A stretch of 39,176 nucleotides of DNA from Lachnospira sp. UBA4346 (GTDB lineage Bacteria; Bacillota; Clostridia; Lachnospirales; Lachnospiraceae), in contig DGTC01000036.1 of the NCBI GenBank assembly GCA_002394205.1, positions 1 to 39,176 on the forward strand. The letters run 5' to 3'. Both the position numbers and the translations under genes were made by a program. Under the pieces are notes generated by a model. It was not told the origin of the DNA, did not search any database, and saw only the letters and a list, made by a program, of their open reading frames with translations. Below, piece after piece: positions 6,863 to 14,471 of the stretch (the stretch's first letter is position 1; each line of letters opens with the position of its first letter).

Positions 6863-9583
6863 GTGATAAGTAATAAGACAGTACTCGGGATTGTGGCACA
6901 TGTTGATGCCGGTAAAACGACACTATCAGAAGCTATTATGTATACAACGGGTATGATACGAAAAATTGGCAGAGTGGATAATAAAGACGCTTTTCTGGAT
7001 ACATATGCATTAGAAAGAGAGCGTGGTATTACCATTTTTTCAAAGCAGGCTGAATTTCAGGTAAATGGACGAGATATGACATTGCTTGATACGCCGGGAC
7101 ATGTAGATTTTTCGGCAGAAATGGAAAGAACGTTACAGGCACTTGATTATGCGATTCTTGTGGTTAGTGCAGCGGATGGTGTTCAGGGGCATACGCGTAC
7201 TTTATGGAGATTATTAAAGCAGTATCGAATTCCAACATTTATATTTGTAAATAAAATGGATCAAAAAGGTGCAAATAAGCAGCGTTTGTTAGAAGAATTG
7301 AAAAATAAACTTGATGCAAATTGTATTGATTTTACGGAAGAATATAGATTGCATGATGAAGAAGAATTTTTTGATTCCATTGCAATGTGTCATGAAAGTT
7401 TAATGGATGAATTTTTAGAAACAGGAGCAATTGACAAAGAATCTATTGTTGATAGTATCGAGAATAGAAATGTTTATCCTTGTTTATTTGGTTCGGCATT
7501 AAAGTTAGAAGGTGTAGATGCATTACTTAATTTGATTACAGAATATACAAATCAAAAGGAATACCCGGATGAATTTGGTGCAAAGGTCTTTAAAATTCTA
7601 AGAAATGTGCAGAATGAGCGATTGACTTACATGAAAGTAACCGGTGGAATATTAAAGACAAAAATGCCATTGGGAGAAGAGAAAGTCAATCAGATACGAA
7701 TCTATTCCGGAACAAAATTTCAGATTGTATCAGAGGCAACAGCGGGCACAATTTGTGCAGTTACAGGTTTGACCTCTACGCATCCGGGAGATGGTCTGGG
7801 GATAGAAAGCGCATCTGGGATGCCGTTACTTGAACCGGTATTGACGTATCAGATTTCTTTGCCGAATGGAGAAGATCCTGCGGTTGTACTTCCAAAATTA
7901 AGACAGTTAGAGGAAGAAGAACCAGAACTTCATATTGTATGGAATGAAAAATTGCAGGAAATACAAATTCAGTTGATGGGAGAAGTGCAGATAGAGGTTA
8001 TTCAAAGCCTGATTCTACAGCGGTATCAACTTCATGTTGTGTTTGGTCAGGGACATATTGTATATAAAGAAACGATTGCAAATACAGTAGAAGGTGTCGG
8101 ACATTTTGAGCCGTTGCGTCATTATGCAGAGGTACATTTGCTCTTAGAGCCGGGAGAGCCGGGAAGTGGAATTACGATTGGTACAGATTGCAGTGAAGAC
8201 AAATTAGATAAAAACTGGCAACGATTAATTGTTACACATTTGTATGAAAAAGAATACCACGGTGTACTGACAAATGCGCCAATTACAGATATGAAAATTA
8301 CATTAATTGCAGGGCGTGCACACATGAAGCATACAGAAGGCGGAGATTTTCGTCAGGCAACGTATCGTGCTGTCAGACAGGGATTGATGAAAGCTGAGAG
8401 TGTACTGTTAGAACCATTTTATTCTTATATGCTGGAATTACCGACGCAGTGTGTTGGGCGTGCAATGACAGATATGGAGCGTATGTTTGGCACAGCGGCT
8501 TTGGAAGAATCCGATGGAGAAATGGCGATAATAAAAGGAAGTGTTCCGGTTGTTGCATTAGGAGATTATCAACGAGAGGTTCATTCTTATACAAAAGGAC
8601 TTGGAAAGCTGACATGTACATTAAAGGGATATGAACCATGTCACAATGCAGAGGAGATTATTGTAAATAAAGGTTATGATGCAGAATTGGATGCAAATAA
8701 CCCGTGTGGCTCAGTATTTTGTGCACATGGAGCCGGATTTACAGTAAGTTGGGATCAGGTAGAAGATTATATGCATGTGGAAAGTGCTTTTGGATATGAG
8801 CAGCGGCTTGCCCGGTCAGGAGCAGATGCGACAGGTGATAAGCCTAAAAGAACAATGTCTGCGGCAGAATCGGCGAGAACAGTATCTGATGAATGGATTG
8901 GTGTAGATGAAGTTGATGCTATTTTGCGACAGACTTATGGTGCGAACAAGAAAGATAAAGATGGCACAAAAAAATGGTCAAAGCATCGTTCCGGAACAGA
9001 TATTATGCGACTTAGCGGTTCTTATGCCTCTGTGACGAGAGGCGGAGAATATAAGCCGAATAAGCCGGTGGAAAAGCGGAAAAAATATCTTTTGGTTGAT
9101 GGTTATAATGTTATTTTTGCATGGCAGTCATTAAATGAGATGGCAGCGGTAAATATTGATAGTGCAAGAGGTGTGTTATTAGATACGATGTGTGAATATC
9201 AGGCACTTGCAGATTGTGAATTAATTGTCGTGTTTGATGCATACAGAGTGAAAGGACATCCTACTGAATATAGTGATTATCACAATATTCATGTAGTGTA
9301 TACGAAAGAAGCTGAAACAGCCGATCAGTATATTGAAAAATTTGCACATGAAAATGGAAGAAAATATGATGTTACAGTGGCGACATCAGATGGACTTGAA
9401 CAGATTATTATTCGTGGACAGGGATGTACACTGATTTCATCGCGAGAATTTGAAAAAGAAGTAGAACGACGAAAAGCACAGCTGCGAACAGATTATTTAG
9501 AACAGCAGGTTCGTGATAAAATTGTGCTTGGTGATACAGATGTTTGGGAACAATTAAATGGAAAAGAGGCGGATTCAGAATGA
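6863..9583 (+). CDS. EF-G/TetM-like translational GTPase fused to a YacP/Rae1-type NYN ribonuclease domain
   Basis: A 906-residue protein. The G domain shows AHVDAGKTT (12-20), RGITI (54-58), DTPGH (76-80), NKMD (130-133) and SAL (211-213). Domains resembling EF-G II to V, in the arrangement of TetM/TetO ribosome-protection proteins, run to about residue 645. After a basic linker (about 650-735) comes a complete NYN/YacP domain: LLVDGYNVIFAW (743-754), VVFDAYRV (789-796), TKEAETADQYIE (814-825) and VATSDGLEQ (839-847). YacP/Rae1 is known as an endoribonuclease that cleaves mRNA in the ribosomal A site. Ordinary ribosome-protection proteins end near 640 residues. The start is GTG, 6 bases after AAAGGA; an overlapping ATG at 6861 is followed at once by TGA. 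The stop overlaps the next ABC gene by 4 bases. The role could be drug-induced ribosome rescue, but this is inferred. Confidence 0.88.
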   Translation: MISNKTVLGIVAHVDAGKTTLSEAIMYTTGMIRKIGRVDNKDAFLDTYALERERGITIFSKQAEFQVNGRDMTLLDTPGHVDFSAEMERTLQALDYAILVVSAADGVQGHTRTLWRLLKQYRIPTFIFVNKMDQKGANKQRLLEELKNKLDANCIDFTEEYRLHDEEEFFDSIAMCHESLMDEFLETGAIDKESIVDSIENRNVYPCLFGSALKLEGVDALLNLITEYTNQKEYPDEFGAKVFKILRNVQNERLTYMKVTGGILKTKMPLGEEKVNQIRIYSGTKFQIVSEATAGTICAVTGLTSTHPGDGLGIESASGMPLLEPVLTYQISLPNGEDPAVVLPKLRQLEEEEPELHIVWNEKLQEIQIQLMGEVQIEVIQSLILQRYQLHVVFGQGHIVYKETIANTVEGVGHFEPLRHYAEVHLLLEPGEPGSGITIGTDCSEDKLDKNWQRLIVTHLYEKEYHGVLTNAPITDMKITLIAGRAHMKHTEGGDFRQATYRAVRQGLMKAESVLLEPFYSYMLELPTQCVGRAMTDMERMFGTAALEESDGEMAIIKGSVPVVALGDYQREVHSYTKGLGKLTCTLKGYEPCHNAEEIIVNKGYDAELDANNPCGSVFCAHGAGFTVSWDQVEDYMHVESAFGYEQRLARSGADATGDKPKRTMSAAESARTVSDEWIGVDEVDAILRQTYGANKKDKDGTKKWSKHRSGTDIMRLSGSYASVTRGGEYKPNKPVEKRKKYLLVDGYNVIFAWQSLNEMAAVNIDSARGVLLDTMCEYQALADCELIVVFDAYRVKGHPTEYSDYHNIHVVYTKEAETADQYIEKFAHENGRKYDVTVATSDGLEQIIIRGQGCTLISSREFEKEVERRKAQLRTDYLEQQVRDKIVLGDTDVWEQLNGKEADSE

Positions 9584-11334
9584 AATTAATATGGACATAT
9601 CTTAAAGCATATAAAAAAGAAAGTGTGTTGGCACCATTATTTAAAATGCTTGAAGCCATGTTCGAATTATTTGTTCCGTTGGTTGTAGCGCAGATTATTG
9701 ACCGCGGAATCGGACAACAGGAAACAGGATACATTATGAAAATGTGTATGTTGTTGGTTGGATTAGCAATTGTTGGACTTGCAAGTTCTATTACGGCACA
9801 GTATTTTGCTGCAAAGGCGGCAGTTGGTTGTGTGACAGGACTTCGACATCATTTGTTTGCACATATTCAGACACTTACATTTTCAGATATGGATACTGTG
9901 GGAACTTCAACATTAATTACGAGAATGACTAGTGATATTAACCAGATTCAAAATGGTGTTAATCTCGTATTAAGATTGTTTTTACGTTCGCCGATTATTG
10001 TATTTGGTGCAATGATTATGGCGTTTACCATTGATATACGTGCTGCACTGATTTTTGTTGTAACGATTCCGGTGTTAGCAATTGTTATTTTTGGAATTAT
10101 TCTTGGAACCAGACCGATGTATAGAAATGTACAGGCAGGTCTTGATAAAGTTCTTGAAATTACGAGACAAAATTTGACAGGTGTTCGTGTTATCAGAGCA
10201 TTTAATAAGCAGGATGCGGAAGTGAAGTCGTTTAAGACTGCCAACGAATCATTAAATCGTATGCAGAAGTTTGTCGGTAAGATTTCCGGTTTAATGAATC
10301 CGTTGACATATATTATTATCAATGTAGCGATTATTGTGTTGTTGTGGACGGGAGCAGTTCAGGTCGATACAGGCAAACTCACACAGGGACAGGTCATTGC
10401 GTTGTATAATTATATGTCTCAGATTTTGATTGAGTTAATCAAACTTGCAAACTTTGTGATTGCAGTAACAAAGATGCTTGCATGTGCCAATCGTGTAGAA
10501 ACGATTTTTGCTATTCAGCCGGATATGACAGAAGGAAATATATCTTATGAGGAAGCAGAGCAGAGCAGTCCGTCGCTTGAAGAACCATATGCTGTAGAAT
10601 TCCGTCATGTGGGATTACGGTATAAGGGGGCAGGGGAAGAGTCATTATCAGACATTTCCTTTGCAGTAAAGAAAGGACAGACGGTAGGTATCATCGGTGG
10701 TACAGGTTCTGGTAAATCTTCATTGGTACATTTGATTCCAAGATTTTACGATGCAACTTCGGGAGATGTATTGATTTATGGAAAGAATGTCAAAGATTTC
10801 ACAAGAAAATCATTGCGGCAGCGAGTAGGTATTGTTATGCAGAAAGCCTTGTTGTTCCAAGGTTCAATTCGAGAAAATATGCAATGGGGTAAAAAAGATG
10901 CGAATGATGCAGAGATTATGGAAGCACTGCGTATTTCTCAGGCAAAAGAATTTGTAGATAAGAAAGATGGTCATTTGGATTCGTATGTAGATCAGGGTGG
11001 TAAGAATCTTTCAGGTGGACAAAGACAGCGTCTTACAATTGCGCGTGCAGTTGTAAAGCAGCCGGATATTTTGATTCTTGATGATAGTGCATCTGCATTG
11101 GATTATGCAACAGATGCGGCACTTCGTAAGTCCATTCGTGAAATGAAAAATTCGCCAACGGTATTTATCGTATCGCAGCGAGCAGCTTCACTGATGTATG
11201 CAGATCAGATTATTGTGTTAGATGATGGTGTGGTTTCAGGAATCGGAACACACGATGAGTTGTTGGCTCAGTGTGAAGTATATCAGGAAATTTATTATTC
11301 ACAGTTTCCAAAGAAGGAGGTAGCAAATGCGTAA
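9580..11334 (+). CDS. ABC exporter half-transporter with a degenerate ATPase site
   Basis: A 584-residue protein: six membrane helices in the N-terminal 320 residues, then an ABC domain. Walker A is GGTGSGKSS (373-381) and the signature is LSGGQ (477-481). The Walker B end reads LILDD, so the catalytic Glu is Asp502, and the H-loop position is Gln533 instead of His. Such changes are typical of the non-canonical half of heterodimeric exporters (TM287/288, BmrC/BmrD class). The start at 9580 overlaps the stop of the GTPase-nuclease gene as ATGA; an in-frame ATG 36 bases upstream lies deep inside that gene. The next half-transporter overlaps its end by 8 bases, so the pair probably assembles co-translationally. 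The substrate is unknown. Confidence 0.88.
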   Translation: MKLIWTYLKAYKKESVLAPLFKMLEAMFELFVPLVVAQIIDRGIGQQETGYIMKMCMLLVGLAIVGLASSITAQYFAAKAAVGCVTGLRHHLFAHIQTLTFSDMDTVGTSTLITRMTSDINQIQNGVNLVLRLFLRSPIIVFGAMIMAFTIDIRAALIFVVTIPVLAIVIFGIILGTRPMYRNVQAGLDKVLEITRQNLTGVRVIRAFNKQDAEVKSFKTANESLNRMQKFVGKISGLMNPLTYIIINVAIIVLLWTGAVQVDTGKLTQGQVIALYNYMSQILIELIKLANFVIAVTKMLACANRVETIFAIQPDMTEGNISYEEAEQSSPSLEEPYAVEFRHVGLRYKGAGEESLSDISFAVKKGQTVGIIGGTGSGKSSLVHLIPRFYDATSGDVLIYGKNVKDFTRKSLRQRVGIVMQKALLFQGSIRENMQWGKKDANDAEIMEALRISQAKEFVDKKDGHLDSYVDQGGKNLSGGQRQRLTIARAVVKQPDILILDDSASALDYATDAALRKSIREMKNSPTVFIVSQRAASLMYADQIIVLDDGVVSGIGTHDELLAQCEVYQEIYYSQFPKKEVANA

Positions 11335-13096
11335 TTTAAAGAAAACAACAAAAAACGCTGCTAACTCAGGCACAGTTCGTAAAGTACTTATCAGAATCAG
11401 AAAGTATTGGATATATTTAATTGCATCAATTATTATGGCAGCAATTACAGTGGCATCGTCTTTGTATGTTCCAATTTTGGTCGGACGTATTATTGATCAG
11501 ATTGTAGGACCTGGAAAAGTACAATTTACACAGGTTACGGCATATTTGATACAGATGGGAGTAGTTATAGGAATTACGGCATTCTCGCAATGGATTATGA
11601 ATATATGTAATAACAAAATTACCTATCAGGTAACGAGAGACATCCGTGATGAGGCAATCGAGAAAATTGAAACACTTCCGTTAAAATATATAGACAGTCA
11701 TTCGTATGGAGAATTGGTAAGTCGTGTAATCGCAGATGTAGACCAGTTTGCAGATGGATTGCTTATGGGATTTACACAGTTCTTTTCCGGTGTGCTTACA
11801 ATTCTTGGTACATTGATTTTTATGGTATCCATAGATGCCAGAATTACATTGGTTGTTGTATGTATTACACCTTTGTCCCTATTTGTTGCCAGTTTCATTG
11901 CAAAACATACGTATGAGATGTTTCATAAACAGTCAGAAGCAAGAGGAGAACAGACTGCTATTATTGATGAAATGATTGGTGGTCAGAAGGTTGTTCAGGC
12001 TTATGCTTACGAAGATGAAGCGATGGAGAAATTTGACATTATTAATGAGAAGTTACAAAAATACTCATTAAAAGCAATCTTTTATTCATCCATTACCAAT
12101 CCGGCAACCCGTTTTGTAAATAGTATCGTGTATGCAGGTGTAGCAGTAGCTGGCGCATTTTCAGCGATTCACGGTGGAATTACCGTTGGTCAGTTATCTA
12201 GTTTCCTAAGCTATGCAAACCAGTATACGAAGCCATTTAATGAAATTTCAGGTGTTATCACGGAATTACAGAATGCGATTGCCTGTGCAGCACGTGTATT
12301 TGAATTGATAGAAGAAGAGTCAGAAGTTCCAGATAAAGCAGAAGCAAAGGTAATTGAGCAAATGGACGGAACGGTTGATTTATCACATGTGTATTTCTCA
12401 TATGTTCCAGAGCAGAAATTGATTGAAGACTTCAATTTGTCTGTTCAGAAGGGACAGCGTGTGGCAATCGTAGGACCGACAGGCTGTGGTAAGACGACGA
12501 TGATTAATCTGTTGATGCGTTTCTATGACGCCAATCAGGGAGAAATCGCAATGTCTAAAGTTCCAATTCAGGATATGACAAGAGCATCACTTCGTGCAGG
12601 AATCGGTATGGTACTTCAGGAGACTTGGTTAAAAGCCGGTACCATTCGTGAAAATATTATCATGGGAAAACCGGATGCAACGGATGAAGAGATTATCGAA
12701 GCTGCAAAGGCATCTCATGCACATGGATTTATTAAGCGTTTGTCAAATGGATATGATACTGTGATTGGTGAAGATGGAGGAAATTTATCACAAGGACAGA
12801 AGCAGTTGTTGTGTATTACAAGAGTTATGTTATGTAAACCACCGATGCTGATTTTGGATGAAGCGACATCTTCTATAGATACGAGAACAGAGTTAAAGGT
12901 TCAGAATGCATTTGCAAAGCTGATGGAAGGCAGAACGAGCTTTATTGTAGCGCATCGTTTGTCAACGATTCAGTCCGCAGATATTATTCTTGTTATGAAA
13001 GATGGTCATATCATTGAGCAGGGCAATCATGAATCATTGCTTGCACAGAAAGGTTTCTATTATACATTGTATCAGAGTCAGTATGCGCATGTATAA
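11327..13096 (+). CDS. ABC exporter half-transporter with a canonical ATPase site
   Basis: A 589-residue protein with an N-terminal six-helix exporter domain and a C-terminal ABC domain. Walker A is GPTGCGKTT (383-391), the signature is a slightly divergent LSQGQ (487-491), Walker B ends in LILDE with the catalytic Glu512, and the H-loop His543 is present. It therefore supplies the catalytic residues missing in the preceding half-transporter. A strong AAGGAGG lies inside the end of the upstream gene. Family members export drugs, peptides or lipids, and the context suggests a role linked to the translation-targeted fusion protein. A terminator follows at 13226. Confidence 0.88.
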   Translation: MRNLKKTTKNAANSGTVRKVLIRIRKYWIYLIASIIMAAITVASSLYVPILVGRIIDQIVGPGKVQFTQVTAYLIQMGVVIGITAFSQWIMNICNNKITYQVTRDIRDEAIEKIETLPLKYIDSHSYGELVSRVIADVDQFADGLLMGFTQFFSGVLTILGTLIFMVSIDARITLVVVCITPLSLFVASFIAKHTYEMFHKQSEARGEQTAIIDEMIGGQKVVQAYAYEDEAMEKFDIINEKLQKYSLKAIFYSSITNPATRFVNSIVYAGVAVAGAFSAIHGGITVGQLSSFLSYANQYTKPFNEISGVITELQNAIACAARVFELIEEESEVPDKAEAKVIEQMDGTVDLSHVYFSYVPEQKLIEDFNLSVQKGQRVAIVGPTGCGKTTMINLLMRFYDANQGEIAMSKVPIQDMTRASLRAGIGMVLQETWLKAGTIRENIIMGKPDATDEEIIEAAKASHAHGFIKRLSNGYDTVIGEDGGNLSQGQKQLLCITRVMLCKPPMLILDEATSSIDTRTELKVQNAFAKLMEGRTSFIVAHRLSTIQSADIILVMKDGHIIEQGNHESLLAQKGFYYTLYQSQYAHV

Positions 13097-13225
13097 GATG
13101 AAGTGCTTATATATGAGAAGTGATGTTGCGAACAGATGAAAAAGGTTGTTTGCTGATATGTGTGTATAGTCGGTCAGTAGAATGAGATAAAATCCATGAT
13201 AATGGAATAAAAGATTGAAATAAGA

Positions 13226-13275
13226 AAGAGCATAATTGGTATCTGTGTTTTGTAGAACTTACCGATTATGCTCTT
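13226..13275. terminator. Long hairpin terminator between convergent genes
   Basis: A 14-bp stem (13228-13241 with 13260-13273, one G-U pair) is extended by two A-T pairs. A short T-rich stretch follows on the plus strand, and TTTCTTATTTC follows on the minus strand. It probably ends the ABC operon and perhaps also folT from the other side. The rest of 13097-13424 shows no gene. Confidence 0.75.
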
Positions 13276-13424
13276 ATTTGTTATTTTATTACCGTAAAAC
13301 GTATCTTATTTTTAATAAATAGGATATAAACAAAGTACATTTTATGCAAAATTATTGTCTGTAAGTAAATCATTCCGACAAAAAAGCGGATTCGTTTGCA
13401 TAAACAGCATCTTTGAATCGCAAT

Positions 13425-14015
13425 TTATGACAAATCTGCCGAATGAGAAATACGATCGTTGTTTGCAAAAAAGCCTAATGACGATACAATTTTCTTTGTA
13501 GAAGTTAATACAAAGAAAAGAATGGCAGTATCGATTGGCAACATAATAATATTTTTGATGACACGTAATGGAAGCAGGACAAAGAAGCCTTTTCCATAGA
13601 TAATCGCAATAAATAACGTATTTAAGAAACAGTTCACAATCAGTTTTACAAGAAATTCTGCACATAAAACACGTGGAATAGTAATGTTTTTCTTATATAA
13701 AATATTACCATAAATAAATCCTGCGACCATTGCATTGAAAGTAAAGCCAAAATAAAAAGGACCGTCCGGTTTGATAACATATTTGAGAATGTCAAGGACT
13801 GCACCAAAAATACAGCCGGTCATAGGTCCAAATAAATATTCTACGATACGGTGTGGTAATCCTGAGAAACCAATCTTGACATATGGTCCGAATGAAATAC
13901 TTGCGACCATATTTAAAACAACAGAAAGTGCAGCCATAAGCCCACATAAGACCAGATTCCTGACGGTGGTTAATTCCTGAAGAGACTCCATTTGCTTCTT
14001 AAAAAAATTCTTCAT
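13425..14015 (-). CDS. folT: ECF transporter S component for folate (FolT)
   Basis: A 196-residue integral membrane protein with about six hydrophobic segments. The N-terminal part carries RNLVLCGLMAALSVVLN, a helix typical of ECF S components, then KIGFSGLPHRIVEYLFGP and GCIFGAVLDILKY. The S component binds the vitamin and docks on a shared EcfT/EcfA module, which is not in this window. The substrate is supported independently by the THF riboswitch in the leader. AAAGGAGG lies 12 bases before the ATG and is part of a hairpin. The gene is convergent with the ABC operon and is separated from it by a terminator. Confidence 0.88.
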   Translation of the reverse strand: MKNFFKKQMESLQELTTVRNLVLCGLMAALSVVLNMVASISFGPYVKIGFSGLPHRIVEYLFGPMTGCIFGAVLDILKYVIKPDGPFYFGFTFNAMVAGFIYGNILYKKNITIPRVLCAEFLVKLIVNCFLNTLFIAIIYGKGFFVLLPLRVIKNIIMLPIDTAILFFVLTSTKKIVSSLGFFANNDRISHSADLS

Positions 14016-14020
14016 AAATA

Positions 14021-14067
14021 AAAAAATCCTCCTTTATTAGCAGTTTTCCTAAAACTACATAAAGGAG
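14021..14067 (-). promoter_or_regulatory. Expression-platform hairpin of the folT riboswitch
   Basis: On the minus strand CTCCTTTAT pairs with ATAAAGGAG (14059-14067 with 14029-14037), and the inner arms AGTTTT/AAAACT close on a 3-base loop. The 3' arm contains the ribosome site AAAGGAGG, and a run of six to seven T residues follows at once. The hairpin could therefore stop transcription and also hide the ribosome site. The segment just before it, GTCTGTGT (14068-14075), can pair with ACACAGAC inside the aptamer (14130-14137), which offers an alternative ON fold. Confidence 0.75.
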
Positions 14068-14083
14068 ACACAGACAACCTGAA

Positions 14084-14190
14084 TGTAGCAGCGGGATGCG
14101 AATTCTGTACCGCAAGTTTAATACTTTTCGTCTGTGTGACAACTCCCTGTTCACATAGCACTTAACGCACAGATTTCTACTCTGCCAAAT
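14084..14190 (-). promoter_or_regulatory. THF (tetrahydrofolate) riboswitch aptamer
   Basis: Read on the minus strand, the conserved blocks of the THF-I aptamer appear in order: GCAGAGTAG, GTGCGTTAAGTG, CAGGGAGTTGTC, ACGAAAAG, CTTGCGGTACAG and GCATCCCGCTGC. The outer stem is GCAG with CTGC. It lies directly upstream of folT, the usual regulon. Ligand binding is expected to lower folT expression when reduced folate is plentiful. Confidence 0.93.
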
Positions 14191-14338
14191 GAAATATTTG
14201 GTTACGTGAACAGAGTAGCACATCAATGTGATAATGTAAAGAGAATTCATTCGAAAAGAATGTATAATATTCTAAACAATATTTTATAAAAATTTAATAA
14301 ATGAATTCTAAAATAAAACAATTTTATAGAAGCAACAC

Positions 14339-14367
14339 TTGACATTCCCCCCTTTACAAACGAAAAT
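14339..14367 (+). promoter_or_regulatory. Possible promoter upstream of the MATE gene
   Basis: A perfect TTGACA (14339-14344) with a weak GAAAAT at the 17-base position (14362-14367). If used, transcription would begin at about the first tandem repeat. The stretch 14191-14338 before it is AT-rich and holds no clear gene; it should carry the folT promoter, which I could not place. Confidence 0.4.
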
Positions 14368-14370
14368 GGA

Positions 14371-14454
14371 ATGAGCGCAGGAAAAAACAAGAGTGCAGGA
14401 AAAAACAAGAGCGCAGGAAAAAACAAGCGGCAGCGAAGTTTAAGAGATAGATAA
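14371..14454 (+). CDS. Possible small basic leader peptide with hexapeptide repeats
   Basis: A 27-codon frame encodes three copies of SAGKNK after the initiator, then a basic tail (RQRSLRDR). It ends 17 bases before the MATE gene. No convincing ribosome site precedes it, and the predicted promoter would start transcription at or after its ATG. Translation is therefore doubtful, and the repeat may act only as DNA or RNA. Confidence 0.2.
   Translation: MSAGKNKSAGKNKSAGKNKRQRSLRDR
14373..14426 (+). repeat. Three tandem 18-bp repeats
   Basis: The unit GAGCGCAGGAAAAAACAA occurs three times head to tail (14373, 14391, 14409). The second copy differs by a single base (GAGTGC). It lies in the leader of the MATE gene, 45 bases before the start. 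Confidence 0.9.
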
Positions 14455-14471
14455 AAAGAAAAGGAATAGAT

